Source: RUG13091 sp045113315
GTDB lineage: Bacteria; Bacillota_I; Bacilli_A; RFN20; CAG-826
DNA length: 64,000 nt
Direction: 5' to 3'
Assembly (NCBI GenBank): GCA_045113315.1
Contig: JBGUIX010000010.1
Location: 1 to 64,000, forward strand
The notes under the pieces were generated by a model that worked only from the letters and a program-made list of their open reading frames with translations, did not search any database and was not told the DNA's origin. The position numbers and the translations under genes were made by a program. Below are positions 42,107-50,793 of this stretch, in pieces (position 1 is the first letter of the stretch; every line of letters starts with the position of its first letter).

Positions 42107-42496
42107 TTAGCCTCTTGGGCGTTTTGGTGGACGGCAGCCATTATGTGGGATTGGAGTGCTATCAACGATAGATAAGACTTGTAAACCCACGACCGCTAAA
42201 GAACGGATGGCGCCTTCACGACCTGGACCTGGACCTTTGACATCGACATCAACTTGTCTAATTCCTTGATCATAAGCGGCTTTACCAGCAGCTTCCGCGG
42301 CTTGTTGAGCAGCGAATGGAGTGGCTTTTTTCGCACCTTTGAAGCCCATCGCACCAGCGCTGGACCAGCTTAAGGCGTTACCTTGTTCATCACAGATGGT
42401 CACAATTGTGTTATTGAAAGTGGAATGAATGTGGGCCACACCTTTAGTAAATGAACGTTTGACTTTCTTTTTACGAGTATTTGTCTTTTGAGCCAT
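42107..42496 (-). CDS. rpsK: 30S ribosomal protein S11
   Basis: A 129-residue platform protein. Blocks: VAHIHSTFNNTIVTICDEQGNAL, the GFKGAKKATPFAAQ segment and the C-terminal TPIPHNGCRPPKRPRG, conserved near the mRNA exit. RBS GGAGG. Normal length and position. Confidence 0.97.
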   Translation of the reverse strand: MAQKTNTRKKKVKRSFTKGVAHIHSTFNNTIVTICDEQGNALSWSSAGAMGFKGAKKATPFAAQQAAEAAGKAAYDQGIRQVDVDVKGPGPGREGAIRSLAVVGLQVLSIVDSTPIPHNGCRPPKRPRG

Positions 42497-42514
42497 ATTA
42501 CTTTCCTCCTTCTA

Positions 42515-42892
42515 TTAACCTTGTGGCGCCATCTTCTTATTCGCAATGGTCTTTCTTGGACCTTTACGAGTTCTGGCGTTAGTTTTTGTTCTTTGACCAC
42601 GGACTGGTAAACCTTTTCTGTGGCGTAATCCTCTATAGCAGTTAATTTCTGTTAAACGTTTGATGTTTAAAGCTACTTCTCTACGAAGATCACCTTCTGT
42701 TTTGTATTTAGCGATTTCATTTCTGATCGCACCGAATTGATCATCAGTTAAATCTTTAACTCTGATCGTGCCGTCGACTTTTGCAGCTTCGCAAATCTTT
42801 TCGGCGGTATATCTTCCGATACCATAAATATAGGTAAGGGAGATTTTGACTGGTTTGTCGTTTGGAATATCAACACCAACAATACGTGCCAT
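42515..42892 (-). CDS. rpsM: 30S ribosomal protein S13
   Basis: A 125-residue head protein touching the P-site tRNA and L5. Blocks: MARIVGVDIPNDKPV start, YIYGIGRYTAEKIC helix-turn-helix, and the tail GLRHRKGLPVRGQRTKTNART. RBS AGGAGG. First gene of the alpha-type group after rpmJ. Confidence 0.97.
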   Translation of the reverse strand: MARIVGVDIPNDKPVKISLTYIYGIGRYTAEKICEAAKVDGTIRVKDLTDDQFGAIRNEIAKYKTEGDLRREVALNIKRLTEINCYRGLRHRKGLPVRGQRTKTNARTRKGPRKTIANKKMAPQG

Positions 42893-42909
42893 ATTTCAAT
42901 TTCCTCCTA

Positions 42910-43023
42910 TTAACCTTGTCTCTGCTTGTGTTTTGGATTTGAGCAAATGACCATAACTTTGCCATTTCTCTTAATCACTCTACACTTTGGGCAGATAGGT
43001 TTGACTGAGGGTCTGACTTTCAT
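42910..43023 (-). CDS. rpmJ: 50S ribosomal protein L36
   Basis: A 37-residue protein, MKVRPSVKPICPKC start and a NPKHKQRQG end, with the zinc-binding pattern CPKC...C...H (zinc-ribbon type L36). ATG at 43023 with AGGAGG upstream. Short but complete; it sits between infA and rpsM as expected. Confidence 0.96.
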   Translation of the reverse strand: MKVRPSVKPICPKCRVIKRNGKVMVICSNPKHKQRQG

Positions 43024-43048
43024 AAGTTTTTTCCTCCTAAATTACGGT

Positions 43049-43267
43049 TTATTTAAACCTAAATGTTATACGGCCCCGTGTTAAATCATAAGGCGAGATT
43101 TCTACCGTAACTCTATCACCTGGGAGAATGCGTATGTAATTCATACGGATTTTTCCAGAAACGGTGGCCTGAATTACGACGCCGTTTTCGAGTTCTACCT
43201 TGAAATTTGCGTTAGGTAGGCACTCCTTAACGACCGCCTGCACTTCAATCATATCTTGTTTTGACAT
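43049..43267 (-). CDS. infA: Translation initiation factor IF-1
   Basis: A 72-residue OB-fold protein that occupies the A site during initiation. Blocks: IEVQAVVKECLPNANFKVELENG, SGKIRMNYIRILPGDRVTVE and the end DLTRGRITFRFK. It starts immediately after the map stop codon, with no spacer. Confidence 0.97.
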   Translation of the reverse strand: MSKQDMIEVQAVVKECLPNANFKVELENGVVIQATVSGKIRMNYIRILPGDRVTVEISPYDLTRGRITFRFK

Positions 43268-44029
43268 TTATTCTTCTCCTTCATACATGGTAATTATTTC
43301 ATAACCGTCTTCGGTGACGATCACTGTGTTCTCGTAATGCGCGGTTAATTTACCGTCCTTACTTTTCACAGTCCATCCATCTCCTAAGGTACGAACATCC
43401 TTACGACCTTCTAATACCATCGGTTCGATGCATAACGCCATTCCTTTGCTAATAACTGGACCAGTTCCACTTCTTCCATAATTTGGAATGGATGGATCTT
43501 CATGCATGTGGGAACCTATCCCATGACCAGTATATTCTCTAACGACGTTATAACCATGACTTTCAACAAATTTTTGAATGGCTTCGGATATATCTCCGAT
43601 ATGAGCGCCGGGTCTCACTAATTTCACCGCTTCGAAGAAAGCTTGTTTAGTAATATCAACGATCCGATTCGCCCTTTCCGTGAGCGTGCCGACTTTATAG
43701 GTACGACACGCATCCGCGGAATAGCCTTTATATGTTGCTACAATATCCACTGAGACGATGTCACCTTCATGGATGACAATCTTACTTGAAGGAATGCCAT
43801 GTATTAATGTGTCATTAACACTCACACACGCACTCGAGGGATAACCATAATATCCTTTCTCCGCGGGAATACAGTTATTATCTAACATCGTTTTCTCGAC
43901 GATAGAATCGATATCTAAGGTTGTCATACCAGGATGAATCTTCTCTTCTAGTGTTTTAAACACTAAAGCGACGACTCGTCCCGCTTCTTTCATCAAATTA
44001 ATTTCTCGTTCGGATTTTGTAATAATCAT
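43268..44029 (-). CDS. map: Methionine aminopeptidase, type I
   Basis: Removes N-terminal Met from new proteins. The 253-residue pita-bread enzyme keeps all metal ligands: Asp in GDIVSVDIVATYKGYSADA, the His in YTGHGIGSHMHEDPSIPNY, and Glu residues in CIEPMVLEG and AHYENTVIVTEDG. It is one base after adk. No N-terminal zinc-finger extension. Confidence 0.96.
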   Translation of the reverse strand: MIITKSEREINLMKEAGRVVALVFKTLEEKIHPGMTTLDIDSIVEKTMLDNNCIPAEKGYYGYPSSACVSVNDTLIHGIPSSKIVIHEGDIVSVDIVATYKGYSADACRTYKVGTLTERANRIVDITKQAFFEAVKLVRPGAHIGDISEAIQKFVESHGYNVVREYTGHGIGSHMHEDPSIPNYGRSGTGPVISKGMALCIEPMVLEGRKDVRTLGDGWTVKSKDGKLTAHYENTVIVTEDGYEIITMYEGEE

Positions 44030-44030
44030 A

Positions 44031-44681
44031 TTATTTTGTTAAAAATTTGGAAACTTGATTGAAGAGTTCTTGACTGCCCACTAAAGAGTTGAAGTTCTCT
44101 AATAAGCCTCTTTTTTTGTAGAAGTCTAAGAGAGGTTTAGTGTCAGTCACATAGTGGTCTAAACGAACTTTTAAAGCTTCTTCATTATCGTCCGCTCTTT
44201 GATAGAGTGGTCCGCCACATAAATCACAGACACCTTCCACTTTTGGTTTCATGGTGACGATGTGATATGGTGCGCCACAATTCTTACAGACGCGACGACC
44301 GGAGATTCTTCTAATGAGTTCTTCGTTATTACAATCTAAGTTGACCACGACTTCGATTGGTCGATTGATTTCTTTAGATAATCTTTCTAAAGCTTCCGCT
44401 TGAGGAAGAGTTCTTGGGAAACCATCGAGTAAGAAACCGTTTTCACAGTCCTTTTCCGCTAAACGAGCTTTTAACATATCGATGGTCACTTGGTCAGGGA
44501 CTAAGTCACCTTTATCGATATAGCTTTTCGCGAGTAGACCTAATGCGGTTCCACCCTTTATATTTTCTCTAAACATATCTCCAGTAGAAATATGAACGAG
44601 ATTAAGGGAACTTTTTAATTGTTTAGCCAAGGTGCCTTTACCCGCACCTGGAGGGCCCATTAAGATAATGTTCTTTTTCAT
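44031..44681 (-). CDS. adk: Adenylate kinase (zinc-type lid)
   Basis: A 216-residue kinase equilibrating ATP, ADP and AMP. P-loop GPPGAGKGT, HISTGDMFRENI, DGFPRTLPQAE, and a lid with four cysteines (CKNCGAPYH and CDLCGG) as in Gram-positive zinc-binding enzymes. It lies 2 bases after secY, the standard secY-adk-map order. Confidence 0.97.
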   Translation of the reverse strand: MKKNIILMGPPGAGKGTLAKQLKSSLNLVHISTGDMFRENIKGGTALGLLAKSYIDKGDLVPDQVTIDMLKARLAEKDCENGFLLDGFPRTLPQAEALERLSKEINRPIEVVVNLDCNNEELIRRISGRRVCKNCGAPYHIVTMKPKVEGVCDLCGGPLYQRADDNEEALKVRLDHYVTDTKPLLDFYKKRGLLENFNSLVGSQELFNQVSKFLTK

Positions 44682-44683
44682 AA

Positions 44684-46042
44684 TTAACGTCCTCCACCAG
44701 CGACGACTTCGTCGAATGATTTTCCGGCTAATAAGCCATCGATTTGACTATTGATTTCAAGCGCCACACCAACGACGATGATTAATCCTGTTCCGCCTAA
44801 AGCCAGAGAAGGATTATCTTTAAAGATGGTTAATGTTAAGACGACTGGTAAGGCCGCGATAAGGGCTAATGCCATCGCTCCGATAAAGGTCACTCTATTG
44901 AGTACTTTACGGACATAACGTTCCGTTTCATTACCGGTATGGATACCAGGGATATAACTACCATTCTTTTGGAAGTTTTCCGCAAGTTGTTGTGGATTAA
45001 TTTGAATGTTCGCATAGAAGAAGGTAAATGCAATTGTTAAGACTAAATAGATTATTAAGCCCCAAGGCATTGACCATCCACCCATATCATACATCGTGGA
45101 GGTTTGAAAAATTCCTAACCATTTATCACTTGTTTTATCTGGGTCGATAAATGCGACGATAACGCTAGGTGCCATCAAGATGGAACTCGCGAAGATGACA
45201 GGAATGACACCTGCGGAGTTAACCTTGATCGGTAAGAAGCTAGCACGGGACATCGCTTGAGTTTGTCCCCCACCCTTACCGGAGTGTTGCACTGGAATCT
45301 TTCTTTTGGAAAGTTCGATAAATGTAACAAAGGCAATAATAAGGACATAAGAGAGGATATAAAGCAAGAATTTGAATATACCCGCGATACGAGCGGAGTC
45401 GCCTTGTCCTTGTAATGCGGAATTACCCACCCATAATGAGAAGGCATTTCCAATCTGACTTGGTAATGAGCAAACGATACCGGCGAAGATAATCATTGAG
45501 ATACCGTTGCCAATACCTTTGATAGATATTTGGTCACCGAGCCACATGACAATCATGCTACCCGCCATCATAATGACAATTATATAAATATAAGTGAGCC
45601 ATTCTTGACTAGCGGTCACGAATGTAATGGCGTCAGATGATTCCATGGTACGAATAATACCATAGGCTTGGACCGCACCTAACATCAATGTTAGATAACG
45701 GGTGGCCATTTCGAGCTTTCTTCTTCCGCCTTGACCTTGACGTTTCAGCTCCGTTAAGGCTGGTAAGACATCAGTGGATAATAGTTCCACGATAATCTGC
45801 GCCGTGATGTAAGGAGAAACGCCTAGGGCGAATATGGAGAAGCTCTGTAAAGTTCCTCCGCCTAATAGGTTCATTAAGGATAAAGCGTAAGAACTATCTA
45901 AATAATTCTGTAAATCTTCACCTAATGTCACCCCCGGAACGGTGATTTGAGCTCCGATTCGGAAGATGAAGAGGATGAGAACCGTGAATAAGATACGGTT
46001 CATGATTTCTTTATTTTTGAGAATTCCACCTAATTTCTTCAT
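44684..46042 (-). CDS. secY: Protein translocase subunit SecY
   Basis: The 452-residue channel of the Sec translocon with ten predicted membrane helices. Marks: the plug and first helix region (LILFIFRIGAQITVPGV), GVSPYITAQIIVELL, GIGNGISMIIFAGIV, and the cytoplasmic loop KRKIPVQ plus the C-terminal GTGLIIVVGVALE. It starts 2 bases after rplO. Confidence 0.96.
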   Translation of the reverse strand: MKKLGGILKNKEIMNRILFTVLILFIFRIGAQITVPGVTLGEDLQNYLDSSYALSLMNLLGGGTLQSFSIFALGVSPYITAQIIVELLSTDVLPALTELKRQGQGGRRKLEMATRYLTLMLGAVQAYGIIRTMESSDAITFVTASQEWLTYIYIIVIMMAGSMIVMWLGDQISIKGIGNGISMIIFAGIVCSLPSQIGNAFSLWVGNSALQGQGDSARIAGIFKFLLYILSYVLIIAFVTFIELSKRKIPVQHSGKGGGQTQAMSRASFLPIKVNSAGVIPVIFASSILMAPSVIVAFIDPDKTSDKWLGIFQTSTMYDMGGWSMPWGLIIYLVLTIAFTFFYANIQINPQQLAENFQKNGSYIPGIHTGNETERYVRKVLNRVTFIGAMALALIAALPVVLTLTIFKDNPSLALGGTGLIIVVGVALEINSQIDGLLAGKSFDEVVAGGGR

Positions 46043-46044
46043 AA

Positions 46045-46485
46045 TTAGATCACCTCAATTTTGCCACCGGCATCACTAATGGCTTTTTCAGCGGATTTGC
46101 TGAAGGCGTGAGCTTGGACGGTTAACTTCTTTTCCAAAGTTCCTCCGCCTAAAACTTTTAAACCACTATATTCTTTGGTTAATAAACCTTCTTCTTTTAG
46201 TAATGCTGGAGAGACCACTGTACCGTCTTTGAATCTATTAAGATCCTTGACGTTAATGGTGGCATAATTGACATGATTTACATTTTTGAAGCCTCTTTTT
46301 GGAAGTCTTCTGAAGAGTGGTAATTGACCACCTTCGAAACCGAGAGCTACGCCACCACCGCTACGGGCATTTTGACCTTTATGACCTTTACCGGCTGTTT
46401 TGCCGTTTCCAGATCCAAGGCCACGTCCTTTACGGAAATGTTCTCTACGCGCACCTTCGGTAACTTGAAGTTCATGTAATTTCAT
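46045..46485 (-). CDS. rplO: 50S ribosomal protein L15
   Basis: A 146-residue protein with the glycine-rich basic N-terminal half (GRGLGSGNGKTAGKGHKGQ) and GFEGGQLPLFRRLPKRGF, typical for L15. The gap upstream to rpsE is only 44 bases and holds no rpmD (L30), which separates these genes in most Bacilli. Confidence 0.97.
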   Translation of the reverse strand: MKLHELQVTEGARREHFRKGRGLGSGNGKTAGKGHKGQNARSGGGVALGFEGGQLPLFRRLPKRGFKNVNHVNYATINVKDLNRFKDGTVVSPALLKEEGLLTKEYSGLKVLGGGTLEKKLTVQAHAFSKSAEKAISDAGGKIEVI

Positions 46486-46529
46486 ATGTGCACCTCCTGT
46501 TCAAATATTTTTATATTGAATAGATATTT

Positions 46530-47150
46530 TTATTCTTTGCCACGAAGAGTTCTAGTTTCTTTGTAGCTCTTGAGGTTATTTAAGCCTTGGTTGGTGGCTC
46601 TAATAATGTTAATTGGAGCTCTACTACCATAGACTTTGGAGCAAACGTTACGAACACCTGCTAATTCTAAGACCGCACGGACTGGACCACCGGCGATAAC
46701 ACCAGTACCTTCAGGGGCAGGTTTTAGATAAACATTACAAGCACCATATTTACCGATGACTTCGTGAGAGATGGTTCCACCTTTCACTAAGTGAATGTTA
46801 AATAGGTTCTTTTTAGCAGATTCGGATGCTTTCTTAATCGCATCTGGGACTTCAGCGGCTTTACCGACACCGAAGCCGTAGCGGCCTTTACCATCTCCGA
46901 CGACAACAAGCGCGGAGAATTTCATTCTACGACCACCTTTAACGGTTTTGCTAACACGGTTGATGAAGACGACACGTTCTTCAAATTCTTTTACTTCTTC
47001 GCCTCTTGGATGACGATCACGTCTATCACCTTTAGATGGACGTCTATCGCCTCTTGGACGACGAGATTCTTTATTTTCTTCTTTAGGAGCTTCGCTAACT
47101 GGAGCAGCTTCTGTAGCGGAAACTTCCGCGACTTTCTTTTCTTCTTCCAT
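46530..47150 (-). CDS. rpsE: 30S ribosomal protein S5 with charged N-terminal extension
   Basis: S5 maintains decoding accuracy and the mRNA helicase site. The conserved body starts near residue 55 (EERVVFINRVSKTVKGGRR) and contains VVVGDGKGRYGFGVGKA and GTGVIAGGPVRAVLELAG. The protein has 206 residues against about 166 usually; the extra N-terminal part is Glu/Lys/Ala-rich, then Arg/Asp/Pro-rich (SRRPRGDRRPSKGDRRDRHP). The ATG at 47150 is preceded by AGGGAGG. Confidence 0.96.
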   Translation of the reverse strand: MEEEKKVAEVSATEAAPVSEAPKEENKESRRPRGDRRPSKGDRRDRHPRGEEVKEFEERVVFINRVSKTVKGGRRMKFSALVVVGDGKGRYGFGVGKAAEVPDAIKKASESAKKNLFNIHLVKGGTISHEVIGKYGACNVYLKPAPEGTGVIAGGPVRAVLELAGVRNVCSKVYGSRAPINIIRATNQGLNNLKSYKETRTLRGKE

Positions 47151-47164
47151 TTATCTTTCCTCCC

Positions 47165-47521
47165 TTAGAATTTTAAGCCAGCTTCTCTAGCGGCTTCCGC
47201 TAAAGCTTTAACACGTCCGTGGTAGATATAACCACTTCTATCAAAGACCACTGATTTAATCTTTTTGGCTAAAGCCTTTTTAGCGATATCTTCACCCACT
47301 AATTTCGCGGCTTCAATGTTGCTACCATTTTCTAATTTCAAAGTCATAGAAGAACTTGAAACTAAGGTTACACCTTTGACGTCATCGATAATTTGAGCTT
47401 CGATATTTTTATTAGAACGGTAGACTGAGAGTCTTGGTGTTTCTGTTGTACCGGAAACTTTCGCTCTAACACGAGCGTGTCTACGAACACGAGATACGTT
47501 TTTATCTTGTTTTTTAACCAT
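47165..47521 (-). CDS. rplR: 50S ribosomal protein L18
   Basis: A 5S rRNA-binding protein, 118 residues from ATG 47521 (MVKKQDKNVSR). Blocks: RVRAKVSGTTETPRLSVYRS, IEAQIIDD, and the C-terminal FDRSGYIYHGRVKALAEAAREAGL. A TTG two codons upstream is possible but unlikely. Confidence 0.96.
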   Translation of the reverse strand: MVKKQDKNVSRVRRHARVRAKVSGTTETPRLSVYRSNKNIEAQIIDDVKGVTLVSSSSMTLKLENGSNIEAAKLVGEDIAKKALAKKIKSVVFDRSGYIYHGRVKALAEAAREAGLKF

Positions 47522-47544
47522 AAACAACTATTCCTACCTTTCTA

Positions 47545-48087
47545 TTATTTACCAGCGGCACGTTTGCCTTCTTTTGTGGCAACGTACTCACCCTTATAAC
47601 GAATACCTTTACCGAGGTATGGTTCTGGAGGTCTCACTTCACGAATTCTCGCTGCGGTTTGACCAACAGCTTGTTTATCAATACCTTCGACATCGATATT
47701 TGTTGGATCAACGATAATGACTTTCACTCCTTCATTTGGAACGATGGTCACTGTGTGGCTATAACCGGCCCATAAGACTAAGTTATTACCTTGTAATTGG
47801 GCTTTATAACCGATACCTCTCATCTCGAGAGATTTTTTGTATCCTTGGCTGACACCGACAACCGCGTTATGAACATTAGCTCTCACTGTGCCGTGATTTT
47901 GTTTGGTTTGCTTTAGTTCATTGTGACGGGAGAAGGAAACAATGTTACCTTCCACTTTCATATCGATACCAGAGTTTAAGGCCACCATTAATGTGCCTTT
48001 TGGGCCACTGACTTTGGCAAAGCTACCTTCTTGGCTTACGGTAACACCGGCTGGAAGGACAATATGTTTATTACCAATTCTTGACAT
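47545..48087 (-). CDS. rplF: 50S ribosomal protein L6
   Basis: A 180-residue two-domain protein near the factor-binding site. Blocks: MSRIGNKHIVLPAGV, GPKGTL, and the C-terminal VRPPEPYLGKGIRYKGEYV with a basic tail. Normal length and neighbours (rpsH, rplR). Confidence 0.97.
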   Translation of the reverse strand: MSRIGNKHIVLPAGVTVSQEGSFAKVSGPKGTLMVALNSGIDMKVEGNIVSFSRHNELKQTKQNHGTVRANVHNAVVGVSQGYKKSLEMRGIGYKAQLQGNNLVLWAGYSHTVTIVPNEGVKVIIVDPTNIDVEGIDKQAVGQTAARIREVRPPEPYLGKGIRYKGEYVATKEGKRAAGK

Positions 48088-48098
48088 AAATATACCTC

Positions 48099-48491
48099 CT
48101 ACCAGACATAAGCGATGACTTCACCGCCGATACCAAGGGTTCTGGCTTTGGCATCAGTCATGACACCTTGAGAAGTGGAGATGATCGCAATACCTAAGCC
48201 TTTTAAAACTCTTGGAAGTTTTTCGCAGCTCACGTTGACACGTAATCCTGGTTTAGAGATTTTCTTTAAGCCAGAGATAACTCTTGTGCCGTCAGCAGCG
48301 TACTTTAAGGTCACGGTCATTTCTTTTTTCACTTCACCTTTCACTTTATAGTCAACGATGAAGCCTTCTTCTTTTAAGATTTTTGCAATTTCCACTTTCA
48401 TCTTGCTGGATGGAAGTTTCACTGTTTCATGTTTTAAAGCGTTAGCGTTTCTGATACGTGTTAACATATCCGCAACTGGATCTGACATCAT
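48099..48491 (-). CDS. rpsH: 30S ribosomal protein S8
   Basis: A 130-residue 16S rRNA-binding protein; S8 is the classic autoregulator of the spc operon in E. coli. Blocks: DPVADMLTRIRNAN, and the C-terminal GIAIISTSQGVMTDAKARTLGIGGEVIAYVW. Two adjacent ATG codons (48491 and 48488) are possible starts. Confidence 0.97.
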   Translation of the reverse strand: MMSDPVADMLTRIRNANALKHETVKLPSSKMKVEIAKILKEEGFIVDYKVKGEVKKEMTVTLKYAADGTRVISGLKKISKPGLRVNVSCEKLPRVLKGLGIAIISTSQGVMTDAKARTLGIGGEVIAYVW

Positions 48492-48510
48492 AATTACATT
48501 TCCCTCCTTA

Positions 48511-48696
48511 TTACCAAGATGATTTCTTCATGCCTGGAATTTCGCCTTTATAAGCTAATTCTCTAATGCAGATACGGCATAAATGGAATTTTGAATAGAC
48601 AGAATGAGGACGTCCACAACGTTCACATCTAGTGTATTCTCTAACTTTGAATTTTTGTGGTCTAGATTGTCTGACCTTTAAACTAGTTTTAGCCAT
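48511..48696 (-). CDS. rpsN: 30S ribosomal protein S14, zinc-binding type
   Basis: A 61-residue S14 of the short zinc form: CERCGRPHSVY and CRICIRELAYKG provide four cysteines. The C-terminus GEIPGMKKSSW is conserved. Zinc-type S14 in the spc operon is usual for Firmicutes. Confidence 0.97.
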   Translation of the reverse strand: MAKTSLKVRQSRPQKFKVREYTRCERCGRPHSVYSKFHLCRICIRELAYKGEIPGMKKSSW

Positions 48697-48710
48697 TGTG
48701 CACTCCTTTC

Positions 48711-49421
48711 TTATCTAGAGAATGGCATACCCATTAAATCTAATAATGTATATGCTTCTTCGTCTTTACTTGCAGTGGTAACGATAACGATATCCATACC
48801 ACGCACTTTTGCGACCTTATCATAATCGATTTCAGGGAAGATTAATTGTTCCTTGATACCTAATGTGTAGTTACCACGACCATCGAAAGCGTTTTTGCTA
48901 ACACCACGGAAGTCACGGACACGTGGTAAGGCGATGGAGACTAATTTATCGAAGAAGTCCCACATACGGACACCACGTAAGGTCACTTTACAACCAATTT
49001 CTTGACCTTCTCTTAATTTGAAGGAAGCGATGGATTTTTTCGCTTTGGTAATGACTGGTTTTTGACCAGTGATTTGGCTTAATTCGCTAACCGCTTCTTC
49101 AAGTCTTTTGCCATCTTGAGTGGCATCACCAACACCGATGTTGATGACGATCTTAGATAGACCTGGGATTTGCATCACGGAAGAATAATGATATTTTTCT
49201 AATAATGCTTTTCTCACTTCAGTGTCATATTTGACTTTCAAACGAGGTTGAATAGCGGAAACTTTGTTTCCAGAGCCTTTCTTTGCCACTTTTTTGGCTT
49301 TTGGGGCTTCTTTTACTTCAGCTTCAACTTTTGGTTCAACTTCTTTTGGAGCGACTTTCTTTGGAGCGGTTTTGGCTGTGGAGGTTTTCTTCGCAGCAAC
49401 TTTCTTTGTTTCTTCTGCCAT
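48711..49421 (-). CDS. rplE: 50S ribosomal protein L5 with N-terminal Ala/Lys/Glu extension
   Basis: L5 carries 5S rRNA and contacts S13 and P-site tRNA. The conserved body begins near residue 57 (RLKVKYDTEVRKALLEKYHY) and includes KIVINIGVGDAT, KLREGQEIGCKVTLRG, RVRDFRGVSKNAFDGRGNY. The protein has 236 residues against about 180; the extra 55 are MAEETKKVAAKKTS-type Ala/Lys/Pro/Glu repeats. The ATG at 49421 has GGAGG upstream; longer in-frame extension into rplX is rejected. Confidence 0.95.
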   Translation of the reverse strand: MAEETKKVAAKKTSTAKTAPKKVAPKEVEPKVEAEVKEAPKAKKVAKKGSGNKVSAIQPRLKVKYDTEVRKALLEKYHYSSVMQIPGLSKIVINIGVGDATQDGKRLEEAVSELSQITGQKPVITKAKKSIASFKLREGQEIGCKVTLRGVRMWDFFDKLVSIALPRVRDFRGVSKNAFDGRGNYTLGIKEQLIFPEIDYDKVAKVRGMDIVIVTTASKDEEAYTLLDLMGMPFSR

Positions 49422-49434
49422 AATACTTTCCTCC

Positions 49435-49740
49435 TTATAGCACGGTGCCGCTCTTCTTGGCGACACGAACTTTTTTGCCTTTAACAACTTTATGACCAAT
49501 TCTAGTTGGTTTTTTGGTTTTTGGATCAACTAACATAACGTTAGAAGCATCAATTGGTGCATAGATCTCAACGATACCACCTTCAGGATTGGCTTGAGTT
49601 GGTTTTCTGTGTTTCTTTCTTAAATTGACGTTTTCCACGACAACTCTGTTACTTTCAGGAATAACTTTTTGGATTACGCCAGTTTTACCTTTATCGCGAC
49701 CTGCGATAACGATGACGGTATCACCTTTAACTAAATTCAT
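49435..49740 (-). CDS. rplX: 50S ribosomal protein L24
   Basis: A 101-residue assembly-initiating protein with a KOW motif: KGDTVIVIAGRDKGKTGVI, then ENVNLRKKHRKPTQANPEGGI. Normal length and order between rplN and rplE. Confidence 0.96.
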   Translation of the reverse strand: MNLVKGDTVIVIAGRDKGKTGVIQKVIPESNRVVVENVNLRKKHRKPTQANPEGGIVEIYAPIDASNVMLVDPKTKKPTRIGHKVVKGKKVRVAKKSGTVL

Positions 49741-49756
49741 AGTTTCTTATTCCTCC

Positions 49757-50134
49757 TTATAACACTTCTGGGGCTAATGAAACGATTTTCATAAATCCTT
49801 CAACCCCACAATCACGTAATTCTCTGGCCACAGGACCAAACACACGTGTACCCACAGGCGCATTATCATCATTAATAATAACGACTGCGTTGTCATCGAA
49901 TGCGATTTGGGAACCATCTGGTCTATTGATAGCCTTTTTAGTTCTCACGATAACGCATCTGACGACGTCACCTTTTTTCACCTTACCATTTGGAAGGGCA
50001 TCTTTAACGGCACATTTGATAATGTCACCGATAGAAGATGATTTACGGGTGGAACCACCATAGAGGGTGAAAGCACGGACAGAACGTGCACCACTGTTAT
50101 CAGCGACAACAAGGTTTGTTTCTTTCTGGATCAT
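49757..50134 (-). CDS. rplN: 50S ribosomal protein L14
   Basis: A 125-residue protein at the subunit interface. Blocks: MIQKETNLVVADNSGARSV, VVRCVIVRTKK, FDDNAVVIINDDNAPVGTRVFGPVARELR. Its ATG overlaps the rpsQ stop codon (TAATG). Confidence 0.97.
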   Translation of the reverse strand: MIQKETNLVVADNSGARSVRAFTLYGGSTRKSSSIGDIIKCAVKDALPNGKVKKGDVVRCVIVRTKKAINRPDGSQIAFDDNAVVIINDDNAPVGTRVFGPVARELRDCGVEGFMKIVSLAPEVL

Positions 50135-50580
50135 TACTTACTTTCCTCCTTTGGTTCTTCTTCTTTTACTTCTTTTGCCTTTCTAGCAGCAGGTTTCTTG
50201 GCAGGAGCTTCCACCTTGACTTCTTCTACTTTTTCTTCTTCTGCTTTTGGGGCTTCTTTTAAGTCAACTTCAGCTTCTAAGATTTCTTCTTTTAATTCCG
50301 CTTCAGCTTCTTTAACAGATAAGACGGCTTTCTTATCGATGCTCACTAATCTGAATCTCTTTAAAGCGGATAAGCGTCTAGTTTCCATAATGGTCACTGT
50401 ATCGCCATTCTTCGCTTCATTGTTTTCATCATGAGCGTAATATTTTTTACCGTATTTCACACGTTTGCCGTATTTGGCGTGTCTTTTGTGTGTTTCAACA
50501 AGGACGACAATTGTTTTGTCATTCTTATCACTAACAACGACACCTTGGACGCTACGACGAGATGTAACTTTTCTTTCCAT
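50134..50580 (-). CDS. rpsQ: 30S ribosomal protein S17 with long acidic/basic C-terminal tail
   Basis: The S17 body is residues about 1-85 (SVQGVVVSDKNDKTIVVLVE, HKRHAKYGKRVKYGKKYYAHDE, IMETRRLSALKRFRLV). The protein has 148 residues: the last 60 are a charged Glu/Lys/Ala/Pro tail (KEAEAELKEEILEAEVD... ending EEPKEESK) absent from standard S17. No frameshift is involved: the tail is in frame and ends at TAATG, overlapping rplN. Confidence 0.96.
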   Translation of the reverse strand: MERKVTSRRSVQGVVVSDKNDKTIVVLVETHKRHAKYGKRVKYGKKYYAHDENNEAKNGDTVTIMETRRLSALKRFRLVSIDKKAVLSVKEAEAELKEEILEAEVDLKEAPKAEEEKVEEVKVEAPAKKPAARKAKEVKEEEPKEESK

Positions 50581-50593
50581 TTATTTGTCCTCC

Positions 50594-50791
50594 TTATTTC
50601 TTGGCGAGTTCGCGTTCTCTTAATACTAAGTTGATACGCGCGATGTCTTTTCTCACGCCGATGACATCTTCTGGTTTTTCTAAGGCTCCAACAGCTTTCT
50701 TTCTGCGGAGTTCGAATAATTGTTCTTGTAAGGAATAGAGCTTTTCTTTTAATTCAGCACTTGTTAATTCACGAACTTCATTAATTTTCAT
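50594..50791 (-). CDS. rpmC: 50S ribosomal protein L29
   Basis: A 65-residue two-helix protein near the tunnel exit. Blocks: MKINEVRELTSAELKEKLYSL, QLFELRRKKAVGALEKP, KDIARINLVLRERE. It lies 2 bases after rplP. Confidence 0.97.
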   Translation of the reverse strand: MKINEVRELTSAELKEKLYSLQEQLFELRRKKAVGALEKPEDVIGVRKDIARINLVLRERELAKK

Positions 50792-50793
50792 AA

